Shown: positions 1 to 10,390 of the stretch, one piece after another | Layout: every line of letters begins with the position of its first letter | How positions within the stretch are numbered: the first letter of the stretch is position 1 | Source: Chara braunii | Taxonomy: Eukaryota > Streptophyta > Charophyceae > Charales > Characeae | DNA length: 28,722 nt | Assembly: GCA_003427395.1 (NCBI GenBank) | Contig: BFEA01001222.1 | Coordinates: 67,820-96,541 of the forward strand | Direction of reading: 5' to 3' | Notes under the pieces: generated by a model | Told to the model about the DNA's origin: nothing | What the model saw: the letters and a program-made list of their open reading frames with translations, nothing else | Database searches by the model: none | Translations under genes and position numbers: made by a program

Positions 1-252
1 ACAGTCTGTAGAATCCCCTCACTGATTACACTGTAAGTGATAATCCACGTTAACCAAAATCAAAGTAGACTATCACTCACCCAAACCAGATGGAAAACTC
101 TACAGACTGTCGGTTCACACCCCATCACAAGCCAGCAAAACACCCACGAAACAAAGAAAGGTCTATCACAGCCAAAAAATACACTCCAGACACGCCGCTG
201 ACACTAGAGGCACAGCATGGCCGCGTAGTGACGGCCCCGACCACTGCCGCTC

Positions 253-283
253 GATATATATATATATATTGTTTGACTGCACT

Positions 284-332
<49 letters not shown>

Positions 333-346
333 TGTTTGACTGCACT

Positions 347-395
<49 letters not shown>
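253..395. repeat. compound (TA)n-(CA)n microsatellite, two units
   Basis: Runs of TA and CA alternate. The spacer gtttgactgcactc occurs at 271 and 334, so a compound unit of about 63 bp (spacer, CA run, TA run) is present twice. The ORFs across it are Thr-His and Ile-Tyr repeats and are not genes. Confidence 0.95.
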
Positions 396-400
<5 letters not shown>

Positions 401-540
401 CCTAACATAAACGGCTATGACCCTTCTTGTCCCTCTCTTCCCTCTCTCTTTCTATTTCTCCTATGTAAAAAAAACTCCTTACCCCTATTTATCACCACAA
501 AAAGCGAGTTAGGGGGAATCAAAGTCGAAAAAGGAATCAT

Positions 541-1270
541 CTAGACCGAACTTACCTCTAGTTCGATCTATGAAACGATTTGAAAGGTGTAGAATAAGAG
601 GAAGCTTTATTTACCAATTGCTCGGAGGGGGGGACGTGCCTCACTCGTTTACACGTTCCTCCTATCCCCCATCTTTCATGCTCGCCTCATAATCCTGTTG
701 TGTTCCTTACCTCTCAATCCCCACAGCGGAACGCACATATACTGCCGCTTTGACTAGATACTGTGGAAATGACGATGTCGTATATTCATGGGATGAACGA
801 TTGTCTTTTCCTCGTGACTTTTTGTATTTTCTTTTCTCGATCCCTCTTTCCTTTCTTGTGATCTTGCTCATTCTACACCCCGATCGTTTTCCCCCTGTTC
901 ATTTCCCTCGATCCCCGTTCTAACTAAATCCCGTTCACGTTCTTATTTTCCTTTACGTTTTTGTCTGATTGCTTGTTATTTCGTTTGCTTTCTCTCACGA
1001 CCGCGTGTCGACTTCCACTTCACTTCACGCTTGCTTCTACTACTGCTCGAGCCTGCTTTCCCACACTCATCCTTACTAACTTCCGCATCCGTACTTACGT
1101 TGTTTGACTAGCTCTCTCACTCCTCCCCATTTCTTACTACCACTAGTCGTTCCTCATCTTTGCTAACCTCATTGCTCTTCCTTTCACGTTTTGCTATCCT
1201 GGTAGCGCCTGTATTCGCGTTTATTTCTTCGTACTTACATCACCGAAATCGCAGCCAATATCAAATTACT
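541..1270. other. unassigned T/C-rich region
   Basis: No ORF of note, no repeat unit and no recognisable RNA gene. The + strand is pyrimidine-rich. Confidence 0.5.
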
Positions 1271-1373
1271 ATAATATAATAATAATACTAATAATACTAA
1301 TAATAAAAATAATAAAAATAATAATAATAATAATAATAAAATAATAACAACGATAATAAGAATAATAATAAAG
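1271..1373. repeat. (AAT)n-rich imperfect microsatellite
   Basis: Imperfect ATA/AAT trinucleotides, followed by unassigned sequence to about 1940 with no supportable gene. Confidence 0.85.
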
Positions 1374-1954
1374 AGCGAAAATAATCCATACATACTATCT
1401 TACCGGTCCGATGCATCCAAAGTGAGGGTGCTGAAGTAGAGATTCGGTGAGTCACACCATCGACTCCCTCATCTGCAAGTAACGGGCAAACGGACGCCAT
1501 CGGTGATTAGGCGTCAATCATCGCAAGACGATGAGCGAGGGTGAACGCAACAATCCACAACCTGGCACCACTTCATGAGAAAGCCCCGACAACCGCAAGA
1601 GTCGCCAGCGACGACCGGGCTGCGGTGAAATAAGCCTCTCCGAGAAAAGCAACCATGGACCCGCATGGTGCTNCGAAAATGTACGATCGACCACCAAAGA
1701 ATGACTCGCCAGTCTCTCGCAAATTAGAAACGTGTACAGGAAGTCCTTCGTAACTCAAGTATGAGGTCTCATGCCCGACACATCGCCTTCATCGCCAGTA
1801 AGGGAGGTAACTCCTCCTCCCCCCCTTCTTCTTCTTCTTAGCGCTCGTCTTACTGCCAGTGCCCCTTTCCTCGTTATCGTGATGTTCTTCCCCTGTCCCT
1901 TCTGTAGTCAATCCTTCACGGTGCCATTCAGATGTGTGCACGCCTTTCTTTCTC

Positions 1955-2175
1955 TCTCTCATACACATACACATGCGTACACATGCATGCACACACCTAC
2001 GTAAGCGCATACACGCGCACCCATGCGTAGGAGTAGCAACGTATGTCCCCGTGCTTTAACAGTGGATACTTCTGATCTTGCACATTTCCCAGAGGGAATC
2101 ATGAAATCGCTACGCGATTTACGCACGCACATTCACTCACTCACACACAAACATACACACCCACGTTTACACTTA
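1955..2175. repeat. degenerate CA/CATG-rich simple repeats
   Basis: Stretches rich in acaca, catgcatg and cactcac occur at 1960-2010 and 2130-2170, separated by ordinary sequence. They look like eroded dinucleotide repeats. Confidence 0.6.
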
Positions 2176-2199
2176 CATGCAACTTGTATGCATCCCTGT

Positions 2200-2440
2200 C
2201 CTAGTGGTAGATTCATACGCTCTAGTGCATCCCCTCGATGGAAAGGACGTAGAACCTTCGCTAGTCTTTACTCACACACATGTGCAGGAGTGCATTTCTC
2301 CCAATCTTGCGATGGATTCATCCTATTTAGATCATCGTTTAGATGGAAGTAGTGTGAGGTAGTCACGGGGTTTGGGCATGTATATTCCCTCGTTCTAGCA
2401 ATAGATACATTTGTTTTCAGATCATCCTATTGATGGAAGT
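2200..2440. repeat. three decayed ~95-bp tandem units
   Basis: Related segments end in cctcgatggaaag (near 2230), tttagatggaag (near 2338) and attgatggaag (near 2430). Each is preceded by a similar tag-nnn-gattcat stretch. The spacing is about 95-100 bp. Divergence is high, so this is a tentative call. Confidence 0.4.
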
Positions 2441-3017
2441 ATCGGGTAACAGGTAACTAGTTTTGAAACTTACCTCGCTTTCCCTCTCACTCCGCGGTCG
2501 CCGTCGCCGTTGTTAGTCGAACACTCGAAGTGTCCTGCTCTGCCAACGCAGCCCGATCTCCTACGATGTGCAGTATACCGTAACCACAACCCACCGTAAT
2601 AAAAAAATAATAATAATAACAAAATCTAATGGGCAACAGTCCTAACCTACCAAGTGTCGGGCCTACTGTACTTGGCCAACGAATCTAACCTTAAACTAAT
2701 TTATATCCTAAGGTTACAGGTTCGACCCCCCGCCACCCAAGGTTGGGGTAAAAGTAGAATTTCGTTATAGCAAAAAGGCTAGCTCATAGGCCGAGGCAGA
2801 TTCGATCCCTATGCCTCCTGTTTGACAGTCTGCCCCGAGTCCTATTGAGCTAGCTCATATCTCGAGTAGATATGTGGCACCCTGGATAGATATAGAGTGT
2901 TAGGGCTCAGCCCAACTAGTGACCTGAGCCTGTTTTCTAAATCTGAGTGTAGTGGCCGGACTGAGTGCCTATCTGAGTGTTTGTCNGCTTTAGTGTGTGT
3001 AGGGCTCACAAGAGCAC
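2441..3017. other. unassigned region, possible 5' flank or LTR of the gypsy element
   Basis: No ORF is convincing. A short AAT repeat lies at 2600-2625. The region sits immediately upstream of decayed Ty3/gypsy coding sequence, so it could hold the 5' LTR and leader, but no matching 3' copy could be recognised by eye. Confidence 0.3.
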
Positions 3018-3517
3018 TTGATTTCATCGGTATTTGACTGCGGCCATGATATCGAANGTTGCGGTGCAAAAAACACTCAAGTAGCGGATAGGCCAGTAAC
3101 ACACCACACAGAGGTCAATGTGCCGGATACTCGAGATCGAGCAGAAGAAGACAAAAGTTGGCATTTTNTTAGAAGTNCAATACTGGTAGTCGCCACTTGG
3201 TGCAGTGACGTCATGTTTTCATAGGTTGTCCNGNCCTCAATGGCCGTGGAATTCGCTTCATGGCGCCATGCCGAAAAGNTCTTATTGTTCACTCTGGACT
3301 ACCCCTGGTATGGTAACCCGCGTTGGTATTAAGTCAAATGCAAAATCATGAGCGAATACCCTTATAAGGGTGTTCGCTCCGACAGCGTCCTAGTGGGGAA
3401 GGATATGTCCAATGGGTAGATTGTCAGCGCTGTGTCTCTCGAACTCACGGTTCCTGCATCCAGTACAGAAATACGGTCAAACCCTGATTATGCCCCTTAT
3501 GTCGACCTGATAAAATT

Positions 3518-4870
3518 TTGACGGAGGCTCGATTCCTTGAAGCCACGTCTGAAGGGTCGGAAATGACCCAACAGTTTAGAAGGGATGAAGTTTGGACATA
3601 TGTCATCCTAATAGCTACGGTAGTTGGAAACTCCCTCCGAGACTTCACTAAGGAGGACAGGTGGAGGGCCAATGAGAGGGCGTGGGACTATCGATGGAAT
3701 GAAGGAAGATGAGAAAAGCGTAAAATGGATGGTAGCGGGATCTGGATGTCCGTGCCTCATCCGTTCATGAGGTACGGCTAGGTTAAGTCGGCCCACGAGG
3801 AGACTGAGGCCCGCTTCGCCGTCCAGATAACAGAGGCGGCGATCGATAAAAATGTCATTGAATAATATTGATCCAATATTCGCGACGATGTTAATTTCAT
3901 CGTCCAAAACTGCTCCGTCTGCACCGCTAACAAGGCGTCGATTCAGCCTTCTAGATCGATAGTTCCTACCGCGCTTGAACAACTATTTCAAAGAGTCACC
4001 ATAGCTACCACTGATATTGTCGTGCCCCCTGGACCGAATAGCTGCGAGTATTCAATCCTTTTGGTTTTTGTAGACCATTTTTCGAAATGTATCGAGGCGT
4101 ATCCCTGCAAGACAAGACAAACGGCAAAGATCGCACGATATGTCAATCGTTTCCCCGGAATTCATTAAGATATGGAAAAGATCTTAACGGACAATGGGGC
4201 GGAATTCCAAGGGCAGGTCCTAAGGAGTCTGGTCATACAAGGAGTCTCCATTCGTAATACTACGCCGCATATGTCGCAATCGAACGGATTGGTCGAGAAT
4301 GCGAACCGAGTGATAAGGACTGCATTGCGACGAAATATCGCCGTTAGAGACACCAAGCCTTGGCCTGATATCGTTGATCACATCTTGACCATTCATCGGG
4401 GAACACCTCACGAGTCTACCGGCCTAACCCCCTTCCAATTACGGACCAATAGTGTAGCCTGTGTAGCCCTTCCGAGCCTAAATGATGAAACGGCCCTTCC
4501 GCGACGGGCCACTAGAGCAACGGTTAAGGACATGGCCCAACGCCATCTGGAGTTGATGGAAAGGGTCCTCCCCCGATTAGCCCGAACGAGACGGCGGATG
4601 ACGAAAATGGCCCACGTTAGATAGGTTCAGAGTTATGAGGCCCGAAATGGGAATGTTGGGCCTCCGCCCTAGTACATATTAGGGGACACCATGCAGGTGA
4701 GGAAATGTGCTCGCCAGGGTAAGTTAGCGCCACGATTCTTCGGGTGATTTCACGTTGTCGAGCTCGGACCCAGTGGTGTGAACACAGTGCAGCTGGCACC
4801 GGAGGTGTCGGGAAGTCGATCGGCTCGACCGATCATTCGACACGTATCCTACCTTCACCCTCTCCCTTCT
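3518..4870 (+). pseudogene. Ty3/gypsy integrase (pol C-terminus), pseudogene
   Basis: One forward frame from 3518 to about 4870 reads as a retroviral-type integrase interrupted by about eight stops, for example TGA at 3710, TAG near 3782, TAA near 3860 and TAA near 4166. In order it shows the end of a zinc-binding HHCC region with the pair NCSVC near 3910, a core with first Asp in TTDIV near 4010, second Asp in ILTDNGAEF at 4180, and catalytic Glu in NGLVEN near 4300. A C-terminal SH3-like module follows, with VVELGPSGVNTV near 4755-4790. The expected second His of the zinc finger reads Arg (SAHEETEARF). The spacing between the second Asp and the Glu is 34 residues rather than the usual 35, perhaps a lost codon. 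The longest intact piece is 4172-4624. This copy cannot make a working integrase. Confidence 0.85.
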
Positions 4871-4949
4871 TCCCCTTCTCCTTCATCATCTACATCGTCC
4901 CTCGGTCAGGAAGAGGATGGCGACTCTGTAGAATCCTCTTCTTCGACTC

Positions 4950-5260
4950 TGCCCCTATTTCCATGAGCTTTTCGATGAAGCAGGTGATCAGCGAGCGAAT
5001 GATGGTGCCTGAGGGAGCCTTCTCGGTGATCCGACAAGTTCAACATCCTCGGTTGAGTCCAGATCTTCTCAGATTTGCGGCCTTCTTCAGTACCGCGGCC
5101 ATCTACGTGGCACCGGAGTTCCAATTAAGATAGTCTAGGGTGGCACGAGTATTGGTTGAGGTGTCGGCCTTTTTGCGCCTGTCCCCACCCGGCAAGAGCC
5201 ACGTGTTGGTCATTGTCGTCTTTACAGGTGACATTTGACACTCCACCCAACACGGCATAC
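4950..5260 (+). pseudogene. unrecognised coding-like segment between integrase and acidic ORF
   Basis: Frame 1 reads MSFSMKQVISERMMVPEGAF near 4960 and stays open to 5133. After one TAG, protein-like text continues to about 5250. It lies directly upstream of the acidic ORF in a different frame and could be its 5' part after a frameshift. No domain was recognised. A serine/proline-rich alternative frame (4778-4966) covers the beginning. Confidence 0.35.
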
Positions 5261-5308
5261 CACTGTTATTCGACAACTGCCGGACTGGGCAGCGCGCCTT
5301 ACGACTGA

Positions 5309-6385
5309 GTGGGTGCGCCTGTTGGCTCGACCATGAGATCGCGTCGTAACGACGAACGACTTCGATCTTCAGCTTCGAGTCTCCTTCACTGCGCCAGAGG
5401 TTGCCCTTGCAGTGCTTTGTCCCTTCGCTCGGCCTCAATGAACCGTCACTGTCTCTCTGCCTTCAGTCTCCCCGCTGATGTTCCTACATTTCGGCAATCT
5501 GTCGTGGAAGCGTCTCTGTCCTTCACGATCAAACCATTGGACGTGCCGATTTTGGATGCGGTCAAGTGGACGCAGTGGTGGCAAGCATACATGGTACTCA
5601 GTTTTTGTCTCCTCCACGTCGTCTTCCACTGGGCAGAGCCCTCTGATAGATGCAAAGAGGACAAGATCCCCGATGATGAGTTAGAATTGCTGCTTGTCCA
5701 AGCTTGGAGAACGGACATGGAGGGTGATTTTCTGGGGATCCTGTTCGGGGAAGTGCACGACGGCCACCTGGCGACCATCACGGACGAGTTGCTGGTGTTT
5801 TTGAGCCAACTACTCAACGATCTGCCATTGAAGATTCTCTCGCACTGTGAGGAGAAGCCAGGGACAGCCACGCTCGTTCGCACGTTGGAGCCCGCGTGTA
5901 CGGAGTTGGAGGAAGGAAGCTACTACGTGCCCTCGGCAGGTGCGTATCTACACGTCGACATCACCGATCTTTCCACGTGGGACCCGCTCATCCGGCGTGC
6001 TCCTGCCGGAGAGACGAGTGGAGAAGAGGAGGAGGACGACGAAGAAGAAGCATCGGTGGAGGAAGAAGATCGAAAATCTGATCCCGATTATCGAGGATCG
6101 AAGGACGAAGAGTTAGAGGAGGCCGGTTCGGAGGAGGAGGCAGACGAAGAAGAAAACGCGTCGAGGGATTCAAATGAACTGGCCGAGCTAACCAGGGAGG
6201 AACGGGAAGCCGAGGCCCAGAGACGGCGAGAGGCCGCAGAAGGCAAACGACCGATCATGGAATCAGGGTCGCCGTCGCAGCTGCTGCAGGGCAATCCGAC
6301 ACTCAACCCGGAGCTGCCGCGACAAGAAGACGAGTGGGATGGAGCCGCCGCCGCAGAGGNANCAAGGAGCCGNCGCCGCCNATGA
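5309..6385 (+). CDS. acidic hypothetical protein downstream of gypsy pol
   Basis: This is the longest open frame of the element, about 358 codons. The open frame begins with GTG at 5309 and its first ATG is at 5333. A globular-looking part (about residues 55-220) is followed by a strongly acidic, low-complexity part (about residues 225-275, runs of Glu and Asp) and a charged Arg/Glu-rich helix-like part (about 285-310). I recognise no catalytic motif and no transmembrane anchor. It resembles repetitive hypothetical proteins I remember from Chara braunii, so it probably belongs to the retroelement as an extra ORF 3' of pol. Ambiguous bases at 6360-6394 blur its end, and similar proline-rich sequence continues in another frame (6395-6600). 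Function unknown. Confidence 0.6.
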   Translation: MGAPVGSTMRSRRNDERLRSSASSLLHCARGCPCSALSLRSASMNRHCLSAFSLPADVPTFRQSVVEASLSFTIKPLDVPILDAVKWTQWWQAYMVLSFCLLHVVFHWAEPSDRCKEDKIPDDELELLLVQAWRTDMEGDFLGILFGEVHDGHLATITDELLVFLSQLLNDLPLKILSHCEEKPGTATLVRTLEPACTELEEGSYYVPSAGAYLHVDITDLSTWDPLIRRAPAGETSGEEEEDDEEEASVEEEDRKSDPDYRGSKDEELEEAGSEEEADEEENASRDSNELAELTREEREAEAQRRREAAEGKRPIMESGSPSQLLQGNPTLNPELPRQEDEWDGAAAAEXXRSXRRX

Positions 6386-6394
6386 AGCGAATCN

Positions 6395-6947
6395 CCCTCC
6401 CAATCCTCCGCAGCTTCCAGCACAACCCTTCATCTACGTCGAGATGCGGGCGCTCAAGTTTCGTCCCTGGTCGTTATACCGTCGCCCCGGTGACTTCCTC
6501 ACCGTTCAGCAGCTCTTAGGCGGACCCCCGTTCCCTGATACGTTGCAGCCATTTCCACTCTCCCTCTTCTGTCATCGCTACGCCACCTGCCTTNTGGTCA
6601 CCATCTTCCCGCATGCTACTACTTGCTCACTCGTCACTTTCTNCCCCCTCCACGTCCTCCNNTTTAGCATGGATTGGCAGGAGTATAATAATNTAAAGGT
6701 NTACTGCATCATNGCNGGCACGATCCCCGCGTGTGAAGAATNTGACGATTTCCACGCTCCCATCCGCCACACCCTCTGCACCCTCTACCCTGACTACCTC
6801 GCCTCTCTCCCCCATCAACGTCGGCACCCTCGCTTCCCCCGCATCCATCGCTCTGTCTATTACATCCCACTTCCCTCTAGCGATAGGAAAATTTATAGCT
6901 TCATGCCTCCTCTTCCCCCGGTCTATCCACCACCCCCCCAACCGTAA
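6395..6947 (+). pseudogene. frame-shifted proline-rich continuation of the acidic ORF
   Basis: After the n-rich stretch the protein-like reading moves to frame 3: PPQLPAQPFIYVEMRALKF near 6405-6460, then LTVQQLLGGPPFPDTLQPF to about 6555. Beyond 6600 the DNA is C/T-rich with many n and gives only low-complexity Pro/Ser text. It is either the real C-terminal part shifted by an indel or miscalled base, or noncoding 3' sequence of the element. Confidence 0.4.
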
Positions 6948-6949
6948 TT

Positions 6950-8100
6950 ACATTACCTTTCCGGGGCCATGTTTTGGATTGAGCCTACGTATGCCACGAT
7001 TGGATGACTTTCACACTCGGATCTTACAGTAAGTGGCACGTGCGAGCTCTGCATCGATCATCGGATCTTCGATCGGCAACTGATGAGAGAGCAAGCGGGA
7101 GCTTGCTCAAGATTGGAACCCCCTGGGCGTCACATATGTGACGAACTATTTTCTATAACTGCGCGACTTTCTGCACGAAGTTTGATGTGGGGGAACGGGA
7201 TGGGTTAGCCGGGTGAGATGCGTGGAGAGGGTTGGCTGGGCTAGTTGCATACATGCCCTCGTTTCTTTTTTGTTTTCTGCTGGAAGTTGTCGGATCGGTG
7301 TCGGGAAAATCCTGTGCCAACGGTTGGGTAGCCGTGCCTTAGCGCGCTTGAGAAATAAATGTACCATAGCTTCTTTCTTGTTCTACTGTGAGCACTGAGA
7401 ATTTTGGCATGATCTGCGCGCGGGAATGTCGTTTTTCAAATTTCATTTGATNTCGAGCCCCCACGGGCTCTCGGAANTGTTTTTNTTTTGCCTATTNANA
7501 ATTTTCTTTTGCAATTAGNACTTAAGCTAGGAATTTAGNCACCTTTTGNATTTTNTTGTGCAGCGCTTCTTGCTTACGCACGCCTTGTCGCGACAAGATC
7601 TGAGCTCTGACTTTTCCAAACCTTAATCTTGCGTGAAACTGTGAAGTTTTGGCGGGTGTGATTGCAACTGTAATGTTCTTATTCTTAATGTCTTTCATGT
7701 TCTTCCCTTTTCCCGCCTTGTCTTCGCCCGCGCATGCACACCTTCTTCCCTGGCCTGATTTGTTCCTACGTTTGCATGCCCNGATCGATGNNCGGAGANT
7801 GGCTCTGTCCCCCGCGCCGCATCCTGGACATGCAAACGTAGNCACTTCCTCTTTTCCTTTNCTTAGGCGTAATCCCGAGTACATCGCNCAAGCANACATG
7901 CTATAAATTNTCCAAGCACGATTAGCTGGCTCTCTAAGCATTTCGAGGTTAGAGCGATCAGTGAGNGTCGGCTAACGAGATAGTTTGGAAGGTGAGTGAG
8001 TGCGAGAGTTGTGCGATCCGACGAGTTGGTGCTGAGTATGCGGAGTTGACGTGCGGGCCGCGACGGACTGTGGCGCACGGGCGAACCTGGCTTACATATT
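6950..8100. other. unassigned region, possible 3' end or LTR of the gypsy element
   Basis: No gene is supportable. Visible items are a possible polyadenylation signal (aataaa at 7353), a GC-rich hairpin at 7454-7469, a 13-bp inverted repeat (7766-7778 and 7829-7841) and a TATA-like tataaat near 7903. Many n positions lie at 7450-7970. The long minus-strand frames here are not protein-like. Confidence 0.4.
7766..7841. repeat. 13-bp perfect inverted repeat
   Basis: CTACGTTTGCATG at 7766-7778 is the exact reverse complement of CATGCAAACGTAG at 7829-7841, with a 50-base spacer containing several n. It could form a hairpin or be a paired binding site. Confidence 0.75.
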
Positions 8101-8537
8101 TGGACTAAAACAGAGAATTCGTGAAAACCCAACAAAACAAAATACTGGGTTTGAACAGAACGTTTGAAAATTTCGGGAAACACGAGTTTTGAGCCCTCTT
8201 AGTGCAGGTGGATTCAAGGTAAAGCAAAATCGAATGCAGAAAACGATTAAAAATAGTTTTGCGGGAAACACTTCAAGGGCCAAAGCACAAAATGAGCTAG
8301 AAAAACCGAAATTGTTACCCATTGATGCACCCCGAATTTTAGGTGTTGAGAAAAGTCTAAACTTTCACACTTTTGCTTCCTCAAAGAATCGCCATTTCCA
8401 TAATTGCTCGAAAAAGAGAAATGGCATCGACGAGGATTACACAACTGCCCGGCCGTTCTAATTTTTAATGTTTTCTACCTACGGAGAAATAGGTGAAACA
8501 AATAAATAATGTCCTGGTCCTCTTTCGCCAAAATCGC

Positions 8538-9185
8538 AAGTTCGACTTATAGGACTATAACGGATTCGTTTGACAAGCCATGTCTTACACCTTCGGCTGA
8601 GGTTCAACGTCCAATCTCTCCAATGGACAGGTAGTTTTAACAGCACAAGAGAAACGGTTTATAGTTCTATAACATCCTCCTTAATTATGCAAACAATTAT
8701 CGACAAACCAGGACCACCTTAAGGACTTTTCATAAAAGTTTCTGAAATTACCAGACTAGAAACATCACTTTATAGTCCTATATCGAGGATTTAGCCTAGA
8801 AGGACTTTGATCGAGATGTAACAGAGTCCTGCAAGCATCCTCAGTGGAAAGGTACAATATCAAGTTCGACATATAAGACTATAACAGATTCGTTTGACAA
8901 GCCACGTCTTACACCTTCGGCTGAGGTTTGACATCCAATCCATCCAACGGACAGGTGTTTTTAACAACACAAGAGAAACGTTTTATAATCCTATAACGTC
9001 CTCGTTCACAACGTAAACAATTGACGACAAACTAGAGCAACCTTAAGGGTTTTTCACAAACGTTTGTCCAAATACGAGACAAGAAACAACGCTTTACAGT
9101 CTTTTATCAAGATTTAGTCGGGCAAGACTTTTGGTCGGATTGTAACAGAGTCCTGCAAGCATCCTCAGTGGAAAGGTGTGTTTCA
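8538..9185. repeat. 324-bp tandem duplication with embedded palindromes
   Basis: Two adjacent copies (8538-8861 and 8862-9185) share long stretches, for example cttacaccttcggctgagg and gagtcctgcaagcatcctca, each offset by 324 bp. Within each copy a palindrome of type TATAG-NN-CTATA recurs about every 111 bp: 8548, 8660 and 8771 in the first copy, 8872, 8984 and a weak one near 9095 in the second. A unit of about 110 bp is therefore likely older than the 324-bp duplication. Confidence 0.9.
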
Positions 9186-9290
9186 CAGGTAAAAAAAAAT
9201 CGCTTTAAAGTCATAAACGTCGTACTTGCCATTGAGAATCTTTAACAGCCTATTAATGCCACCTCAAAGACTTTGGACAAGGGTTGGCTT

Positions 9291-9310
9291 AACAGTCCTA
9301 AAGGACTGTT
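9291..9310. repeat. short inverted repeat AACAGTCCT/AGGACTGTT
   Basis: Nine-base arms at 9291-9299 and 9302-9310 flank two A. The half-site agtcct/aggact is shared with the TATAG-NN-CTATA motifs upstream, so it may be a rearranged relative. Confidence 0.6.
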
Positions 9311-9398
9311 TTGCTAGTGCAAACATTTAACAGGGTCGGTGAAAATCTGAATTCCCACCCGGGTTAACAAATGGTCATGTGGCCCTGTGTCGACAACA

Positions 9399-9760
9399 CT
9401 GAAGATAACTTTTGACCAACTTCTTTTGAAGTCTAAAAACTTCCTTTTCAAAACTGCGATGTTTCGGAACACGCAAAGGTAGGTACTTAATTTTTTTAAC
9501 TTGACCTCGTCGAAAACACGCAAGATAACTTTTGACCAACTTCTTTTTTAGTCTTATAGCTTCCTTTTCAAAACTGCGATGTTTGGGAACTCGCAAAGCT
9601 AGGTACTTAATTCTTTAAACTTTACCTTGCCGAAAATAAATTTTCTACCCCCCTTAACGAAGAGTCGGAACTTGACCACGCAAATCAACTTTGGGAACCC
9701 GCAAAGCTAGGTACCTAATTCTTTAAACTTGACCTTGCCGAAAAGAAATTATCTACCCCC
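9399..9760. repeat. 120-bp tandem repeat (two full copies, partial third)
   Basis: The segment starting aagataacttttgaccaact recurs at 9402 and 9522 (period 120). The tail gcaaagctaggtac is repeated again near 9700. Because 120 is a multiple of three, the minus strand reads as two in-frame 40-residue basic repeats (VPKHRSFEKE and KKLVKSYL). No start or domain supports a gene. Confidence 0.85.
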
Positions 9761-10390
9761 CTTAACAAAGTGTCAGAACTTGACCACGTAAATCAACTTC
9801 TACCCCCCTTAACAAAGTGTCGGACACCAAAACTAATTTTTCTACCCCTTTAGTGTTGAGTCGTACCCCCAGAAAAATCGTTCGAAACTCAAAATTAAAG
9901 CTCGCGCTCCCAAAAAAAATTTTGTACCCTTACAGAGGTGAGTTGGACCCCCAAGTAATTGTGCAAACCCCCGAAACTAGTTTCTACCCACCTTAAATCA
10001 CAGTCCGACCCCCAAAATAATATTTGTTACCTTAAAGTGATCGGTCGTAACCCCCAACTTATCGTTTCCAACTGAAATCAATTTCTACCTCCCTTTACGA
10101 AGTGTCGGACCCCNAAAATAATTTTTTACCCCTTTAGCAGTGGGCCGTAACCCCCGCAACATCGTTCAGACCCCAAAATTAAATTGCACCCATCTCAACT
10201 CACGCTCGCTCTCCCAAAATAGTTTCTGCACTCTTACACAAGTGAGTCGGACTACAAAGTAATCGTGCAAACCCCCAAAACGAGTTTCTACCCCCCTTAA
10301 CTCACAGTCCGCCCCCCGAAATAATTTTTGTTAGCTTAAATCGGTCAGTCGTACCCCCCAAGTCAACGTTCCGACCCGAAATCAGCTTCT
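9640..10390 (-). repeat. minisatellite field, C-rich orientation (block 1)
   Basis: Higher-order units of about 285 bp with landmarks such as aaagtgtcggacc, ctcgctctcccaaaatag and ttaactcacagtccg occur from about 9800 and again from about 10085. The C-rich strand is +. The same landmarks reappear at 12.6-12.86 kb. Confidence 0.85.

Larger units (their letters stand above)
3018..6950 (+). mobile_element. decayed Ty3/gypsy-type LTR retrotransposon (pol end plus downstream ORF)
   Basis: The segment holds integrase remnants (3.75-4.86 kb) followed in the same orientation by a long acidic ORF. Gag, protease and most of reverse transcriptase are not visible, and no target-site duplication or LTR pair was found, so the boundaries are estimates. 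Reading at 3018-3224 (+) ends in a stretch resembling the end of RNase H or the linker before integrase, but this part is weak. Confidence 0.6.

Noticed and set aside
2705-2830. tRNA-like T-loop sequences (ggttcgacc near 2718 and gattcgatccc near 2800)
   Set aside because: The flanking bases do not form T-stems, and no anticodon or acceptor stem fits within 90 bases.
3608-3982. 124-codon minus-strand frame overlapping the integrase region
   Set aside because: Shadow of the + strand integrase frame, which carries the recognisable motifs.
7454-7475. GC-rich hairpin GAGCCC-CCAC-GGGCTC followed by T-rich sequence, like a bacterial terminator
   Set aside because: The context is eukaryotic with no gene ending here, and the T run is interrupted.
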